Positions 1-8,495 of a stretch of 44,631 nt of DNA are shown piece by piece. The notes beneath the pieces are model-generated. The model searched no databases and was not told the DNA's origin. It saw only the letters and a program-made list of their open reading frames with translations. Position numbers and translations under genes: made by a program. The stretch is from assembly GCF_000272475.1 (NCBI RefSeq), contig NZ_AKFJ01000120.1, positions 1 to 44,631 of the forward strand, read 5' to 3'. The number at the start of each line of letters is the position of its first letter. The first letter of the stretch is position 1. The stretch is from Novosphingobium sp. Rr 2-17. GTDB taxonomy: Bacteria; Pseudomonadota; Alphaproteobacteria; Sphingomonadales; Sphingomonadaceae.

Positions 1-393
1 CGGTCATTCTCGTTTCGCCCAATTTCTGCTAAAAACTCAAAAATGACCTGAAGCAGTATTTTACCCAGAAATTGGAGTGCAATCTCGAAAATGAACTCCA
101 TATTCCAACCGCCCCGCTCGGCATCGCCGCGCTTGCCCTAAAGCAAAGACGGACACTTACCCAACAGGCTGCCGAGTGCCGCCGTTCCGCTTTCCACCGG
201 TCATCATCGTGTCGCGGTCTTCAGACCAAGCTTACTTTTGTGATGCACAAATGTCAGACCGTCGCTTACAAGTTTGCCGTTGATCCTACGGACGAGGTGA
301 CGTTGCAGCAGATGGACGTGGAGGCGAGAGGCATTCTGCTTGGCCCGGTCGTGGTCGGCGGCGCGACGTATCAAACCTATCATGAACTAGCCC
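1..393. other. Leading stretch without a recognised gene
   Basis: An open frame on the plus strand (72-407, 111 codons) fills part of this stretch. Its composition is uneven (cysteine- and serine-rich first half), it has no clear ribosome binding site and I recognise no domain. The second half, from about residue 58, reads more like coding sequence and could be the tail of a broken gene. It overlaps the start of the next gene by 14 bases. I do not assign a function. Confidence 0.3.
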
Positions 394-663
394 ATGCCGA
401 CCGGTGAGGCCGAAGCGGTCGCGGCGGCGCGAGCCTTTGCCGACTCGCGGGGATTTCCCGCTTGGCGCGATGGGTCGGTCCGGACATTGCGCGTCCTCGT
501 CCAGGGGAACGACTGTTGGCGCGTGATGGCCGATGACGCGCCACGCCCAGGCGAAACATGGATGGACGAGGAGATTGACGGGGGGCAATCTTACCTAGTC
601 GACCTGACGGGCAAGTGCATCGGCATCGGCCTTCTCAACGGCTACAGTTTGCTCCCGCCATAA
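394..663 (+). CDS. Small hypothetical protein (89 aa)
   Basis: I do not recognise this family with certainty. The protein is acidic and soluble, with no signal peptide or membrane segment. An N-terminal helix (EAEAVAAARAFADSRG, residues 4-19) is followed by short strands and a C-terminal segment, SYLVDLTGKCIGIG, that resembles the strand-turn-strand of small cystatin- or PepSY-like immunity folds. The ATG at 394 is the first start after an in-frame TAG just upstream, and no good ribosome binding site precedes it. The next gene, 71 bases downstream on the same strand, is an Imm63-type immunity protein, so this could be a second immunity-type protein of the same cluster. That is inference from size and context only. 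Confidence 0.5.
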   Translation: MPTGEAEAVAAARAFADSRGFPAWRDGSVRTLRVLVQGNDCWRVMADDAPRPGETWMDEEIDGGQSYLVDLTGKCIGIGLLNGYSLLPP

Positions 664-734
664 GCCATCAATTGCTTTCCCCTGTCTGAAAACGCCCACT
701 TCCTGACACGCGTCTGTGCTGCGATAATCCTTCG

Positions 735-1157
735 ATGAGCGATACAATACCGCCCCGATCCGACCTGAACTACATACGAGCGACCGTGCGAGAGTACGGA
801 TCTCTGATCGGGATGCCCAACGCCTCGATATTCGCAACGCCTCAGGGAGATGGCTCTCCCTACATTGAGATCGGCGATGCCTACCGGTTCATTGTGGAAG
901 AACGTGGAGTTGAGTTAGAGTGTCGAGAAACCAAAGACTTGGATGAGCTGCTGTATTGGTTGTTTGATGGGATCACGTTCTCGATCGCGTCCGACTATGA
1001 ACTGCGTCACCGGCAGGCAAGCGAGGATTCACGGCGTCAACTCTTTGCTGAGCAAGAGGCACTTTTGGGACGTATTCGAGCGAAGTGGCGGGACCGGAAG
1101 CGTGTCGAGCACCAGCACGTTTTAGACCGCTACCCGTTCGACGACACCTCTCGATAG
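735..1157 (+). CDS. Imm63-type immunity protein
   Basis: The 140-residue soluble protein matches the pattern I associate with the Imm63 family of immunity proteins in polymorphic toxin systems: DGSPYIEI (residues 39-46), then YRFIVEERGVELECR, then the DLDELLYWLFDGITF block (residues 68-82), then a basic C-terminal helix with RRQLFAEQEALL. Such proteins bind and neutralise a cognate secreted or contact-delivered toxin domain, usually encoded next door. No Rhs, WXG or other large toxin gene lies in this window, so the gene is an orphan or its toxin lies upstream of base 1. The family call rests on recalled motifs. It could instead be a relative of another Imm group. Confidence 0.65.
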   Translation: MSDTIPPRSDLNYIRATVREYGSLIGMPNASIFATPQGDGSPYIEIGDAYRFIVEERGVELECRETKDLDELLYWLFDGITFSIASDYELRHRQASEDSRRQLFAEQEALLGRIRAKWRDRKRVEHQHVLDRYPFDDTSR

Positions 1158-1194
1158 GCGTCAGCTATCCACCATTTTAGGCACGAGGCTTCTC

Positions 1195-1265
1195 GGATCG
1201 TGCGGCAAGCAGTCGGTCGGCTTTCTGGAACGCTGAACTGTCGCGCGAACGGCGACAAGTGGCGC
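1195..1265 (+). repeat. Dispersed intergenic repeat, copy 1 (inverted partner at the window end)
   Basis: These 71 bases, starting near GGATCGTGCGGCAAGCAGTC and running through GAACTGTCGCGCGAACGG, recur in inverted orientation at 44560-44631 with only a handful of mismatches by eye. Both copies are intergenic. This copy lies in the gene-free stretch 1158-1605, between the immunity gene and the convergent DsbA-like gene. The rest of that stretch holds no gene I can support; a 71-codon open frame runs through the repeat but looks accidental. Confidence 0.75.
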
Positions 1266-1605
1266 ATATACGACCATTCCAACGTCGCTTCCGCCGTCGA
1301 CCCTTTGTCGCCGTTCAGTGGCCGAATGGCCCTCCCTGATAGCCTCAGGCCGATCATCATGTCCATCATCTTGGACGAACCGGAACGGCCGCTTCTAGGG
1401 CAAGGATGGGGATAGCCGCCACTCTCCATTGACCATAAAGGCGAGCTTTCCAGGCGAACGTATGGCAAGGCTGATCACTAGCTGCCTTCAATATACCAAG
1501 GCGCTGGCCCATAGCCGAATATAAACCAAAGCGATCGAGTGGCGAAGCGGTTTTGGTAAAGCAGATGCTTGTCGGTATTGAACGGGTTGCGACAGGTTCT
1601 GCGGC

Positions 1606-2262
1606 TTATTCATTGAGGAGCTTGGCCGCAATTCCGCGCAGTTGCCGTTCGTATTCCTCCGGCGGTTGACCTCCGGAAATGAGGTAACGGCCCCCGATAA
1701 CGACTGCAGGCACGCTGCTGACCCCGCGCTCGCGCCATAAGGTCTCCTCTGAGCGGACCTGTTCGGCGTACTGGTCAGAGGCGAGCACCTCGCGTGCGTC
1801 GCTGGCATCCAGCCCGGCAGCTTCAGCGGCAGCGGCCAGTGCATCAGGATCGCCGGGATCCAACTGGTGGGTGAAAAAGAGCGCGAACAATTGTTGCTTC
1901 ATCGCAAGCTGGCGACCCTTTTCACCGGCCCAGGCGATCAGCCGATGCGCGTCGAATGTGTTGTAGGCGCGGCTCGCGTCCGACGTGTTCATCGTGAACC
2001 CAACCTCTGCCGCGCGGTCGCGGATTCTTGCGCGGTTCTCGCGTACCTGATCGAAGGAAATGCCGTATTTGCTGGCGATGTGTTCGAGCGCGTTCTCGCC
2101 ACGAGGCGCCATGCCCGGATTGAGCTCGAAAGGGTGAAAGGTGATTTCGGCCTCTATCACGCTCTCGAGATTACCGAGTGCCGCCTCCAAACCGCCCAGG
2201 CCGATAGCGCACCAAGGACAGGCGACATCGGACACGAAATCGATCTTCAGCTTCTGGGTCAT
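1606..2262 (-). CDS. DsbA family (FrnE-like) thiol-disulfide oxidoreductase
   Basis: The predicted protein of 218 residues is a thioredoxin-fold DsbA/FrnE-type oxidoreductase. It starts with KIDFVSDVACPWC, placing the CPWC redox motif at residues 15-18. The cis-proline loop is GVSSVPAVVI near the C-terminus, followed by the GGQPPEEYERQL helix typical of the family. No signal peptide is visible, so it is probably cytoplasmic, unlike periplasmic DsbA. I chose the ATG at 2262 because a GGAAG lies about nine bases upstream; an ATG six bases further upstream (2268) is possible, and the longer open frame to 2316 is unlikely. FrnE-like proteins reduce or isomerise disulfides or use glutathione adducts; the substrate is unknown. 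Confidence 0.9.
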   Translation of the reverse strand: MTQKLKIDFVSDVACPWCAIGLGGLEAALGNLESVIEAEITFHPFELNPGMAPRGENALEHIASKYGISFDQVRENRARIRDRAAEVGFTMNTSDASRAYNTFDAHRLIAWAGEKGRQLAMKQQLFALFFTHQLDPGDPDALAAAAEAAGLDASDAREVLASDQYAEQVRSEETLWRERGVSSVPAVVIGGRYLISGGQPPEEYERQLRGIAAKLLNE

Positions 2263-2551
2263 TGGCATGAACTTCCATGGTCGGGCGCAGATTGAATGCG
2301 CCTCAGATTGGGGCACTGACTCGATTGCGCAAGCCCTTGTGGAACCAGCGCGAGCAGGTGGCCAACGGGCGCTCGCAGATGCTCAGGACGAGCAGCAGCA
2401 CTGGCTTGAAGTCGTGTCGAAGGCAAAGGCCGCGCGTGCCTGACAAGGCTCCCTCTCGTTATGATCGAGCGGCAGACAAGGGCAGGTCAATTGGAACAGT
2501 TGGGTATCAAAAGCGTCAATGGAAATCAGGCGACGAGAGACTGCAGATAGT

Positions 2552-3046
2552 ATGATCGACGATACAGATAGAGCGTGGATGCAGCAGGCCATCGATTTGG
2601 CGACGAGCAAGGGCACATCGCCCGAGGATACGCCGATTGCCGCCATCATCGTCATGGATGGGCAGGTTCTTGCCAGAGCAATCAACCAAACGGAGGAACT
2701 GTGCGACGCGACCGCCCATGCGGAGATGATGGCATTCCGGAGCGCCGGCACCGCGCATGGCGACATGGACCTGCGTGGAGCGACGCTCTATTCAACCCTA
2801 CAACCGTGCGGCATGTGCACGATGGCGTCGATCTGGGCAAAGATCGGGCGCATTGTTTATGGCGCGGGTCGGGAAGACGTCCACCGGATGTATTTCGAAG
2901 ATCACCATCTTGATACCATGGATTTCATCCAAGACGCCTGGCGCGACGACCTGGCGCTTGATGGGGGCTGCCTTAGGGATGAATGCGCCGCGCTTTACTT
3001 CAAACCGGACGATGACGTGCCGATCGAAATACAAGGTAATCTGTAA
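2552..3046 (+). CDS. Nucleoside deaminase (cytidine/deoxycytidylate deaminase family)
   Basis: This 164-residue protein has the zinc deaminase signatures: HAE at residues 56-58 (zinc-binding His and catalytic Glu) and PCGMC at 85-89 (two zinc-binding Cys). The family hydrolyses an exocyclic amino group of a purine or pyrimidine base, for example guanine, cytosine or tRNA adenosine. The C-terminal segment IVYGAGREDVHRMYFEDHH resembles guanine deaminase-like and TadA-like members of unknown specificity more than true TadA, because it lacks the extended tRNA-binding C-terminus. The ATG at 2552 aligns with the family N-terminus (an alternative ATG is at 2519). It runs divergently from the DsbA-like gene across about 290 bases in which I see no other gene. 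Confidence 0.88.
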   Translation: MIDDTDRAWMQQAIDLATSKGTSPEDTPIAAIIVMDGQVLARAINQTEELCDATAHAEMMAFRSAGTAHGDMDLRGATLYSTLQPCGMCTMASIWAKIGRIVYGAGREDVHRMYFEDHHLDTMDFIQDAWRDDLALDGGCLRDECAALYFKPDDDVPIEIQGNL

Positions 3047-3124
3047 TCACCCGTGCCTTGTGAGAAGCCGATACCCAGACCGCGCGAGCGGCCATGCTGG
3101 ATGCTAAAATGTGCCTTTGCTCAC

Positions 3125-3340
3125 CGTAGGGTCGGCTATCGCCCGTGGCCGCCGCCACGAGCTCGCGTCCGAACAGGTCGAGCTGACGACACAGCGCCAC
3201 GAACTCGCGGAACACCGCTTTGAAGGCGGCAAGGTTGTCGCGACGGAAGTCGGCGATGATCTTGAAGTCCGGCTTGAGGTGCCGCAGCAGCTAGATAGCT
3301 TCGATATTACGGTGCGTCCCGGCCTTCAGGCGCCGGCTTA
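3125..3340 (-). pseudogene. IS1182-type transposase remnant
   Basis: Reading the minus strand from 3340 downwards gives RRLKAGTHRNIEAI, an in-frame TAG, then LLRHLKPDFKIIADFRRDN, LAAFKAVFREFVALCRQLD and LFGRELVA. This is the characteristic N-terminal to middle part of IS1182-family (DUF772/DDE) transposases. The TAG replaces a residue inside the gene. Similarity stops near 3150, where the family normally continues with a VDGT motif before the DDE core. Both ends of the element are missing, so it is a dead fragment. It sits between the deaminase gene and the transporter gene that opens the accessory locus. Confidence 0.8.
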
Positions 3341-3345
3341 ACGGG

Positions 3346-4629
3346 TTATCGGATAAGACTGCAAACCTTCCTGCTCAGCAGGAGCATGACGCCGATCGAA
3401 CCGGTCAGAATGGTTGGAAGAAGAAATGCCAGACGAATTGCGAACTGCTGTTGCGGCATGACGACACCCTCCCCGTATCCAAAGGCGCTTAGCGACGCCA
3501 TAATCCCTGCTCCGCCCACGCCCATGGCCCCGAAAAGGACGAGGTTGAACAGCGCGTAACTGCTCGCCGCCGTTCGACGTCCCGCTTCGGCATCGCGGGC
3601 AACGCCGTCTGCGGTTATGGCGCGCAGCAGGATTAACTCGGTGGATCCAGTGGCGTAGCGGAGGATCAGAAAGGCCGCAGCGGCAGCAGGCATCGCCATT
3701 GGCACGGCAAATCCAACGATCGCGACCATCATCTGCCATGCGTAAACGGCCAGCAGCACCTGTCGCCGGCCACAGCGGCTGCTCCATCGCAACCAAACCG
3801 GAACGACCATCAACATCATGGGATATTGAACGAAGGCGAGACTGCTCATCCAGCCGTGCAGGGCCAGTCCGTCCTCGATGAAGAAGATCAAAACGGCACC
3901 GCTGGCGCCTTCGGCAAGGCCCGTGAGAGCGTATAGGGACATGACGGTCACCACTCGCGGGTCACGCAGGATGACGGAAAGCTGCCGTATTGGGGCAACA
4001 CTGGCTGGGACTATTCGAAAGGGCGGCTCGCGTACGACCGATGCGAGCAGCAGGGTCGCGAGCGGCGCCGAAACGGCGATAATTGTGGCAAGCAGGCCCA
4101 ACTGGTCGGCGGGCGACGCCGCATAGCCACGCTCCGCGGTGGCGAGCGTCAGGAGGATGAGCCCACCGGCTAAGGCGGCCAGCCAGATCTTCGCGCCCTG
4201 GATCCGCGTGCGCTCCTGCGCGTCAATGCCGATCTCCAGCCCCCATCCCCCGTGCGGCGTCAGCATCAGCGCGTAGCCCAAATGCAGCGTGAATGCCCAC
4301 AGCAGGATGATTAAGGAGGAGCTCCCCGGCGGCGCCCTGAACAGACCGAGGGCGCCCACACTTACCAACGGCGCGCCCAGCAATAACCACGTTCGGCGCG
4401 CACCGAAGCTGCCGATGATCCGATCACTGGCCCATCCGATCACGGGAGCAGCAGCGACATCGAACAGCCGTGCCAGCAGCAACAGGCCACCGATCGTCGC
4501 CAGCGACAGGCCCACCGTCCGCGCGAGGAACGCCGGCAGATACGTGCGCCAAGCGATCTCGATGCCCTGGAACACCATGACGGGCAACGAGAAGACGGCG
4601 AGTTGGACGGGCGTCAACCGCGGGGACAT
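3346..4629 (-). CDS. MFS transporter, GPH (sugar:cation symporter) type
   Basis: A 427-residue polytopic inner-membrane protein with about twelve hydrophobic segments. The loop between segments 2 and 3, GWASDR followed by GARRTW (about residues 65-80), and the PHGGWGLEIG segment (about residues 124-133) point to the glycoside-pentoside-hexuronide (GPH/MelB-like) group, which moves small polar molecules with a cation. In sphingomonads such carriers often sit beside TonB receptors and move the imported substrate from periplasm to cytoplasm. The gene lies 75 bases downstream of the tandem-TetR gene on the same strand and is probably co-transcribed with it. The substrate is not known; an inositol- or glycerol-containing compound is an inference from the nearby phospholipases. 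Confidence 0.85.
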   Translation of the reverse strand: MSPRLTPVQLAVFSLPVMVFQGIEIAWRTYLPAFLARTVGLSLATIGGLLLLARLFDVAAAPVIGWASDRIIGSFGARRTWLLLGAPLVSVGALGLFRAPPGSSSLIILLWAFTLHLGYALMLTPHGGWGLEIGIDAQERTRIQGAKIWLAALAGGLILLTLATAERGYAASPADQLGLLATIIAVSAPLATLLLASVVREPPFRIVPASVAPIRQLSVILRDPRVVTVMSLYALTGLAEGASGAVLIFFIEDGLALHGWMSSLAFVQYPMMLMVVPVWLRWSSRCGRRQVLLAVYAWQMMVAIVGFAVPMAMPAAAAAFLILRYATGSTELILLRAITADGVARDAEAGRRTAASSYALFNLVLFGAMGVGGAGIMASLSAFGYGEGVVMPQQQFAIRLAFLLPTILTGSIGVMLLLSRKVCSLIR

Positions 4630-4704
4630 GGGCAGAACGGGCCTTCGCTGTGAAGCTCACCCTTGCCGGGGGTATGTGACGATCCGGGGACATGCAGGCT
4701 TGGC

Positions 4705-5910
4705 TCAGCCGCCAGTGAGCGCTGCAATCACCCGCGCTATCTCCGCCTCGGCACCGGCAATCCGTTCCTCACGGTCCTGGACGAAACAGTAGACTCCGGT
4801 CACCCCGATAAGGAAGCTCGAGAAGATTGCCGCATCGATGTGATGGGTCGGCTTCGCAGGTCCCAGCAGGGCGGCCAGATAGTGGCCGCTCGTCCGTCCG
4901 CGCAGATAGCGCAGATGCCCACCGAACGGGCGCAGCGCGGGATTACGGGCGCAGGCGAGCAGCAGTTCGTCCAGGCCCAGGCTTCCGGCAAACTCCCCCA
5001 CGACCATTTCGGCAAGTTCGTGCGACACCGCCTCCGGCTGCATGGCGGGAAGATCGGCCAGCTCGTCGGCAGTCCTGGTCGCCGCGCGCCGGTAAAGCGC
5101 GTCGAACGCAGCGGCCAGGAGATCGGCGCCGGTCCGGAACTTGTGTGAGACGACACCCAGCGTCAGACCGGCGTCGACCGCAACGGCCCGATACGTCAGG
5201 CCTGCAACACCACTACGTTCGACGATTGCGCCCGCCGTTGCCGCGATCCGCTCGGCGACGTCATCGCGCAACGGCGGCAGGACAAGACCGGCGCCGGCTA
5301 GCGCACGGGCCCGATCGCGCCATGGTGATGGTGGTGAGACCTGCCCGCACAGCCAGGCGCTCCATCCGGTGCAGGTCTCGCCGAGCGCCGCCCGATCGAT
5401 CTGCCGGTTCCACGGCACCAGATGGAAACCGCTCTCCCCGGCAAAAAAGCGGGCGGTCGTGATTGCATGACCGGCAATGCCGAGACGTTCGCACAGCTCC
5501 GCCCAGAAACCGCTCCACAGCTTCGTCCACCGTCCAGCCAGCGGTATGAACGTCGCTTGTTTGACCGCGTTCAAATGGCATTCCCGCCAGGCGAAAGCGA
5601 GCCTGCGCTCGTCGTGGCACCAGTCGTCGATCAGCCCGGCCAGCAAAGCACCGAGCGCGGCAGGCGGCATAGCGTCATCCGCCAGCAAACCGATCTGACG
5701 CGTGCACCAAGCCTCTGCGGCGTCGATTGCATGCTCTTGTGCGGATACCAACAACTGTTCCAGGCTGCCAAAGTGATGATAGAGGGACGACACCTGAATG
5801 TTCGTCGATGCGCACAACGATCGCACCGAGATCGTCGCGCCGCCGCCAAATTGCCAAGCGTCTAGTGTAGCGTCGATCAATCGCTCGTTTGTAGTTCTTG
5901 GATGCTTCAT
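4705..5910 (-). CDS. Tandem TetR-type regulator (two HTH domains)
   Basis: This 401-residue protein contains two TetR-like DNA-binding modules. The first (about residues 7-60) carries ISVRSLCASTNIQVSSLYHHFGS. The second (about 220-272) carries LTYRAVAVDAGLTLGVVSHKFRT. Each is followed by a helical ligand-binding-like region, so the chain looks like two fused TetR monomers, about twice the usual 200 residues. The start at 5910 is chosen because GAGG lies about five bases upstream; an ATG at 5934 is less well supported. It is divergent from the TonB receptor gene at 6045, and the intervening DNA holds candidate operator elements. A repressor or activator controlling its own operon and the TonB gene is the likeliest role. 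Confidence 0.85.
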   Translation of the reverse strand: MKHPRTTNERLIDATLDAWQFGGGATISVRSLCASTNIQVSSLYHHFGSLEQLLVSAQEHAIDAAEAWCTRQIGLLADDAMPPAALGALLAGLIDDWCHDERRLAFAWRECHLNAVKQATFIPLAGRWTKLWSGFWAELCERLGIAGHAITTARFFAGESGFHLVPWNRQIDRAALGETCTGWSAWLCGQVSPPSPWRDRARALAGAGLVLPPLRDDVAERIAATAGAIVERSGVAGLTYRAVAVDAGLTLGVVSHKFRTGADLLAAAFDALYRRAATRTADELADLPAMQPEAVSHELAEMVVGEFAGSLGLDELLLACARNPALRPFGGHLRYLRGRTSGHYLAALLGPAKPTHHIDAAIFSSFLIGVTGVYCFVQDREERIAGAEAEIARVIAALTGG

Positions 5911-5962
5911 TCCGTCCTCAGGTGCGGTCGCCATGCCATCTCACTCCATCCAAAGCATTCTG

Positions 5963-6007
5963 CCGACCCCAGTCGGAACATACAAGTGTCACAGCGACGA
6001 CATACAA
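5963..6007. promoter_or_regulatory. Candidate operator region between tandem-TetR and TonB genes
   Basis: The divergent promoter region holds an inverted repeat, CCGAC-CCCA-GTCGG, at 5963-5976. It also holds a direct repeat of ACATACAA at 5978-5985 and 6000-6007, whose 22-base spacing equals about two helical turns. Both lie between the two divergent start codons (5910 and 6045), where a tandem-HTH regulator would be expected to bind. This is a candidate only: short repeats can arise by chance. Confidence 0.4.
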
Positions 6008-6044
6008 CCGTTCTAGCGGAGCTTCGAAATCAATGGAGGTCCGC

Positions 6045-8495
6045 ATGCCACATTCCCTTTTCTCGAAGCGATTGCTACGCGCCGGAGTCGCCGGGGGAGC
6101 GCTGTTCGTCTCTGTAAAGCGCCCGGTTCTGGCGGCGACGGCGCTTGGCTTGAGCTTGGCCTGTTTTCCCGCCTATGCGGCGCAAGCCCAGGGATCTTCA
6201 GCGGCTACACCTGCGGCTGACACACCTGCCTCGGCCGGTGCTGCTGCCGAAGGCGACACGCTCGGCGAGATCACCGTGACAGCGCAAAAGCGGCGCGAGA
6301 ACCTTCAAACGACACCGATCTCGATCAGCGTGATGGACGATAAAGGGCTTGAAAACCGCCATGTCGTTTCACTGCTCGACCTTGGCGATGGCAGCATTCC
6401 TGGCCTCAAGATCGCGCCCTTCTATTCGCGCAACTCCGCGCTCATCGTGAACATCCGGGGCGTGGGCGTATTGTCCGACGCCAATCAGCCGGCGCGCGAC
6501 CAGGGCGTGGGCGTTTATATTGATGGGGTTTACCTCGGCCGCGCGCAGGGTCTCGGCACTGCCTTGTTCGATGTTCAAAGCATCGAAGTCCTCAAGGGGC
6601 CGCAGGGCACCTTGTTCGGCCGCAACACCGAGGGCGGCGCGGTCAGCATTACTACCAAGAAGCCCAGCGGCGAGTTTCACATGAACGCGGTCGGCGGTGT
6701 CGGCAACTATGGGAGCTACAAAGGCGAGATTCACCTCGACCTGCCCAGCTGGAACAACTTCGCGGTCAAGATCGACGGTGTTGTCGCGCACCGTGACGAC
6801 CTGGTCAGTAACCCCCTGGACAGCGCACGCGGTTTCAATGGGTATGACCGTCACGGGGTCCACGCCGAAGTACTATGGACCCCCACCAGCAACTTCAGTG
6901 CCGACTATTCCTACGACAATTCCTACGATTCCACGACATCGCAGTACCTTCAGTTGCTCTCGACCGGCTCCAACAAGCAAGCCGCAGCCGGAACCCTGCA
7001 AACCACGCGCGCCAGCAGCGCCAATGTCGGCGTTCCTCAGCAGCCGAGCATCGGAAAGGTGCAGGGACACCGCTTGACCTTGTCGTGGGACGTGGCGAGC
7101 AACCTGACGATCAAGTCGATCTCCGCCTATCGCCACCTGACCCAGAGCCAGTACGACAATGGCTCGGCGGCGAGCACGATGTCGAATTCCTCGGGCAACT
7201 TCACCGGCACCCAGTTCGGCCGCTACAGCCTGGCGCACACCAAGCAGAACCAGGAGAGCCAGGAAATTCAGCTCATCGGCGATCTGCCGCGACTGAAGTT
7301 CGCAGGTGGTGCGCTCTACTATCGCGAGTACGCCGCCGACGATGCGCAGTCGTTCTACACTGCCCAGTTCGCTGACGCCGCAGGGTCGACCTACACCTAC
7401 ATCAACACTGGCGACTACGAGAATATCTCAAAGGACCGTGCCAGCCACGTCACCACCCAGAGTTTGGGCGTGTTCGGCCAAGCGACCTACGATCCGCCGA
7501 TCCTGAACGATATCGTTCACGTGACTGGAGGCCTGCGTTGGTCCCGCGATGCCAAGCACGGTGAACTCACGACGGTGAACGGCGCCCTCCCTGTGGACCG
7601 CGACGGGGTATCTGGCGCCATCGGCCTTGATAAGGCTTGGTCACGCGTGGACCCGATGGTCAATCTGATGGTGGATGTCACCGACGACATGCACGTCTAT
7701 GGAAAATGGAGCACTGGGTACAAGTCGGGCGGCGCCAACTCGCGCTCGCAGGAATATGATGCGTTCAACCCGGAAACCGTCTCGATATTCGAAATCGGGG
7801 CAAAGACCGAGTTCCTCGGTAACCGCGCCCGCTTCAACGTCGCCGCCTATGCGGGTGACTACAACGACATCCAGATCGACTTTAGCCGGCCCTACGAAAT
7901 CGACGGCGTACGCACCACGCGCACGACTACCTCAACGATCAACGCATCGGGCAAAGGCAGCCTGCACGGTGTGGAGGTGGAACTGGCGTTCCTGCCGGTG
8001 CGAGGCCTGACGCTATCCAGCTCGTTCGCTTACCAGCACGTCTCGATCCCGGCGACAGCCAACCCTTACCCTAACGCCAAGGGCGTCACCAGCACGGTGG
8101 CAGTGCCGATCTACGCGACCTACACGCCCAAGTATACGGCAAGCGGGTCAATTGACTACGAGTTGCCGCTGAACGACAAAACGCTGCGCTTCCACTTGGA
8201 CGGCAACTACGACTCTGGCTACTATGTCAGCTCGACCGATCCGGTCTACAACGGCGAGAATGCGGCAGGGAACGTCTACAACCCCAAGACCGATCCCTCC
8301 TTCATCGTCAACGGCAACATAGCGTTGGCGGATATCGTGTTACGCGGCGATGCGAAGCTGACCGTCTCTGTATGGTCACGCAACCTCTTCAACGAGCAGC
8401 ACCTGTTCTACAAAACGGTCAGTACGACCAGCGGAACGAGCGGCATGTTCAATGAACCCCGGACCTTCGGCATCCAGGGCCAGGTCAAGTTGTGA
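6045..8495 (+). CDS. TonB-dependent outer-membrane receptor
   Basis: An 816-residue TonB-dependent transporter. After a long signal peptide (residues 1 to about 46, ending AAQAQ) and an Ala/Pro-rich linker comes the TonB-box-like EITVTAQKRREN, followed by a plug domain with IRGVGV, VYIDGVYLGR and EVLKGPQGTLFGRNTEGGAV. The 22-stranded barrel ends in a C-terminal strand GIQGQVKL. This is the sphingomonad/Caulobacter receptor type that carries organic nutrients as often as iron. The ATG at 6045 is chosen because GGAGG lies five bases upstream; upstream in-frame codons to 5898 are not credible. The gene is translationally coupled to the phosphatase gene through a TGATG overlap. Confidence 0.93.
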   Translation: MPHSLFSKRLLRAGVAGGALFVSVKRPVLAATALGLSLACFPAYAAQAQGSSAATPAADTPASAGAAAEGDTLGEITVTAQKRRENLQTTPISISVMDDKGLENRHVVSLLDLGDGSIPGLKIAPFYSRNSALIVNIRGVGVLSDANQPARDQGVGVYIDGVYLGRAQGLGTALFDVQSIEVLKGPQGTLFGRNTEGGAVSITTKKPSGEFHMNAVGGVGNYGSYKGEIHLDLPSWNNFAVKIDGVVAHRDDLVSNPLDSARGFNGYDRHGVHAEVLWTPTSNFSADYSYDNSYDSTTSQYLQLLSTGSNKQAAAGTLQTTRASSANVGVPQQPSIGKVQGHRLTLSWDVASNLTIKSISAYRHLTQSQYDNGSAASTMSNSSGNFTGTQFGRYSLAHTKQNQESQEIQLIGDLPRLKFAGGALYYREYAADDAQSFYTAQFADAAGSTYTYINTGDYENISKDRASHVTTQSLGVFGQATYDPPILNDIVHVTGGLRWSRDAKHGELTTVNGALPVDRDGVSGAIGLDKAWSRVDPMVNLMVDVTDDMHVYGKWSTGYKSGGANSRSQEYDAFNPETVSIFEIGAKTEFLGNRARFNVAAYAGDYNDIQIDFSRPYEIDGVRTTRTTTSTINASGKGSLHGVEVELAFLPVRGLTLSSSFAYQHVSIPATANPYPNAKGVTSTVAVPIYATYTPKYTASGSIDYELPLNDKTLRFHLDGNYDSGYYVSSTDPVYNGENAAGNVYNPKTDPSFIVNGNIALADIVLRGDAKLTVSVWSRNLFNEQHLFYKTVSTTSGTSGMFNEPRTFGIQGQVKL

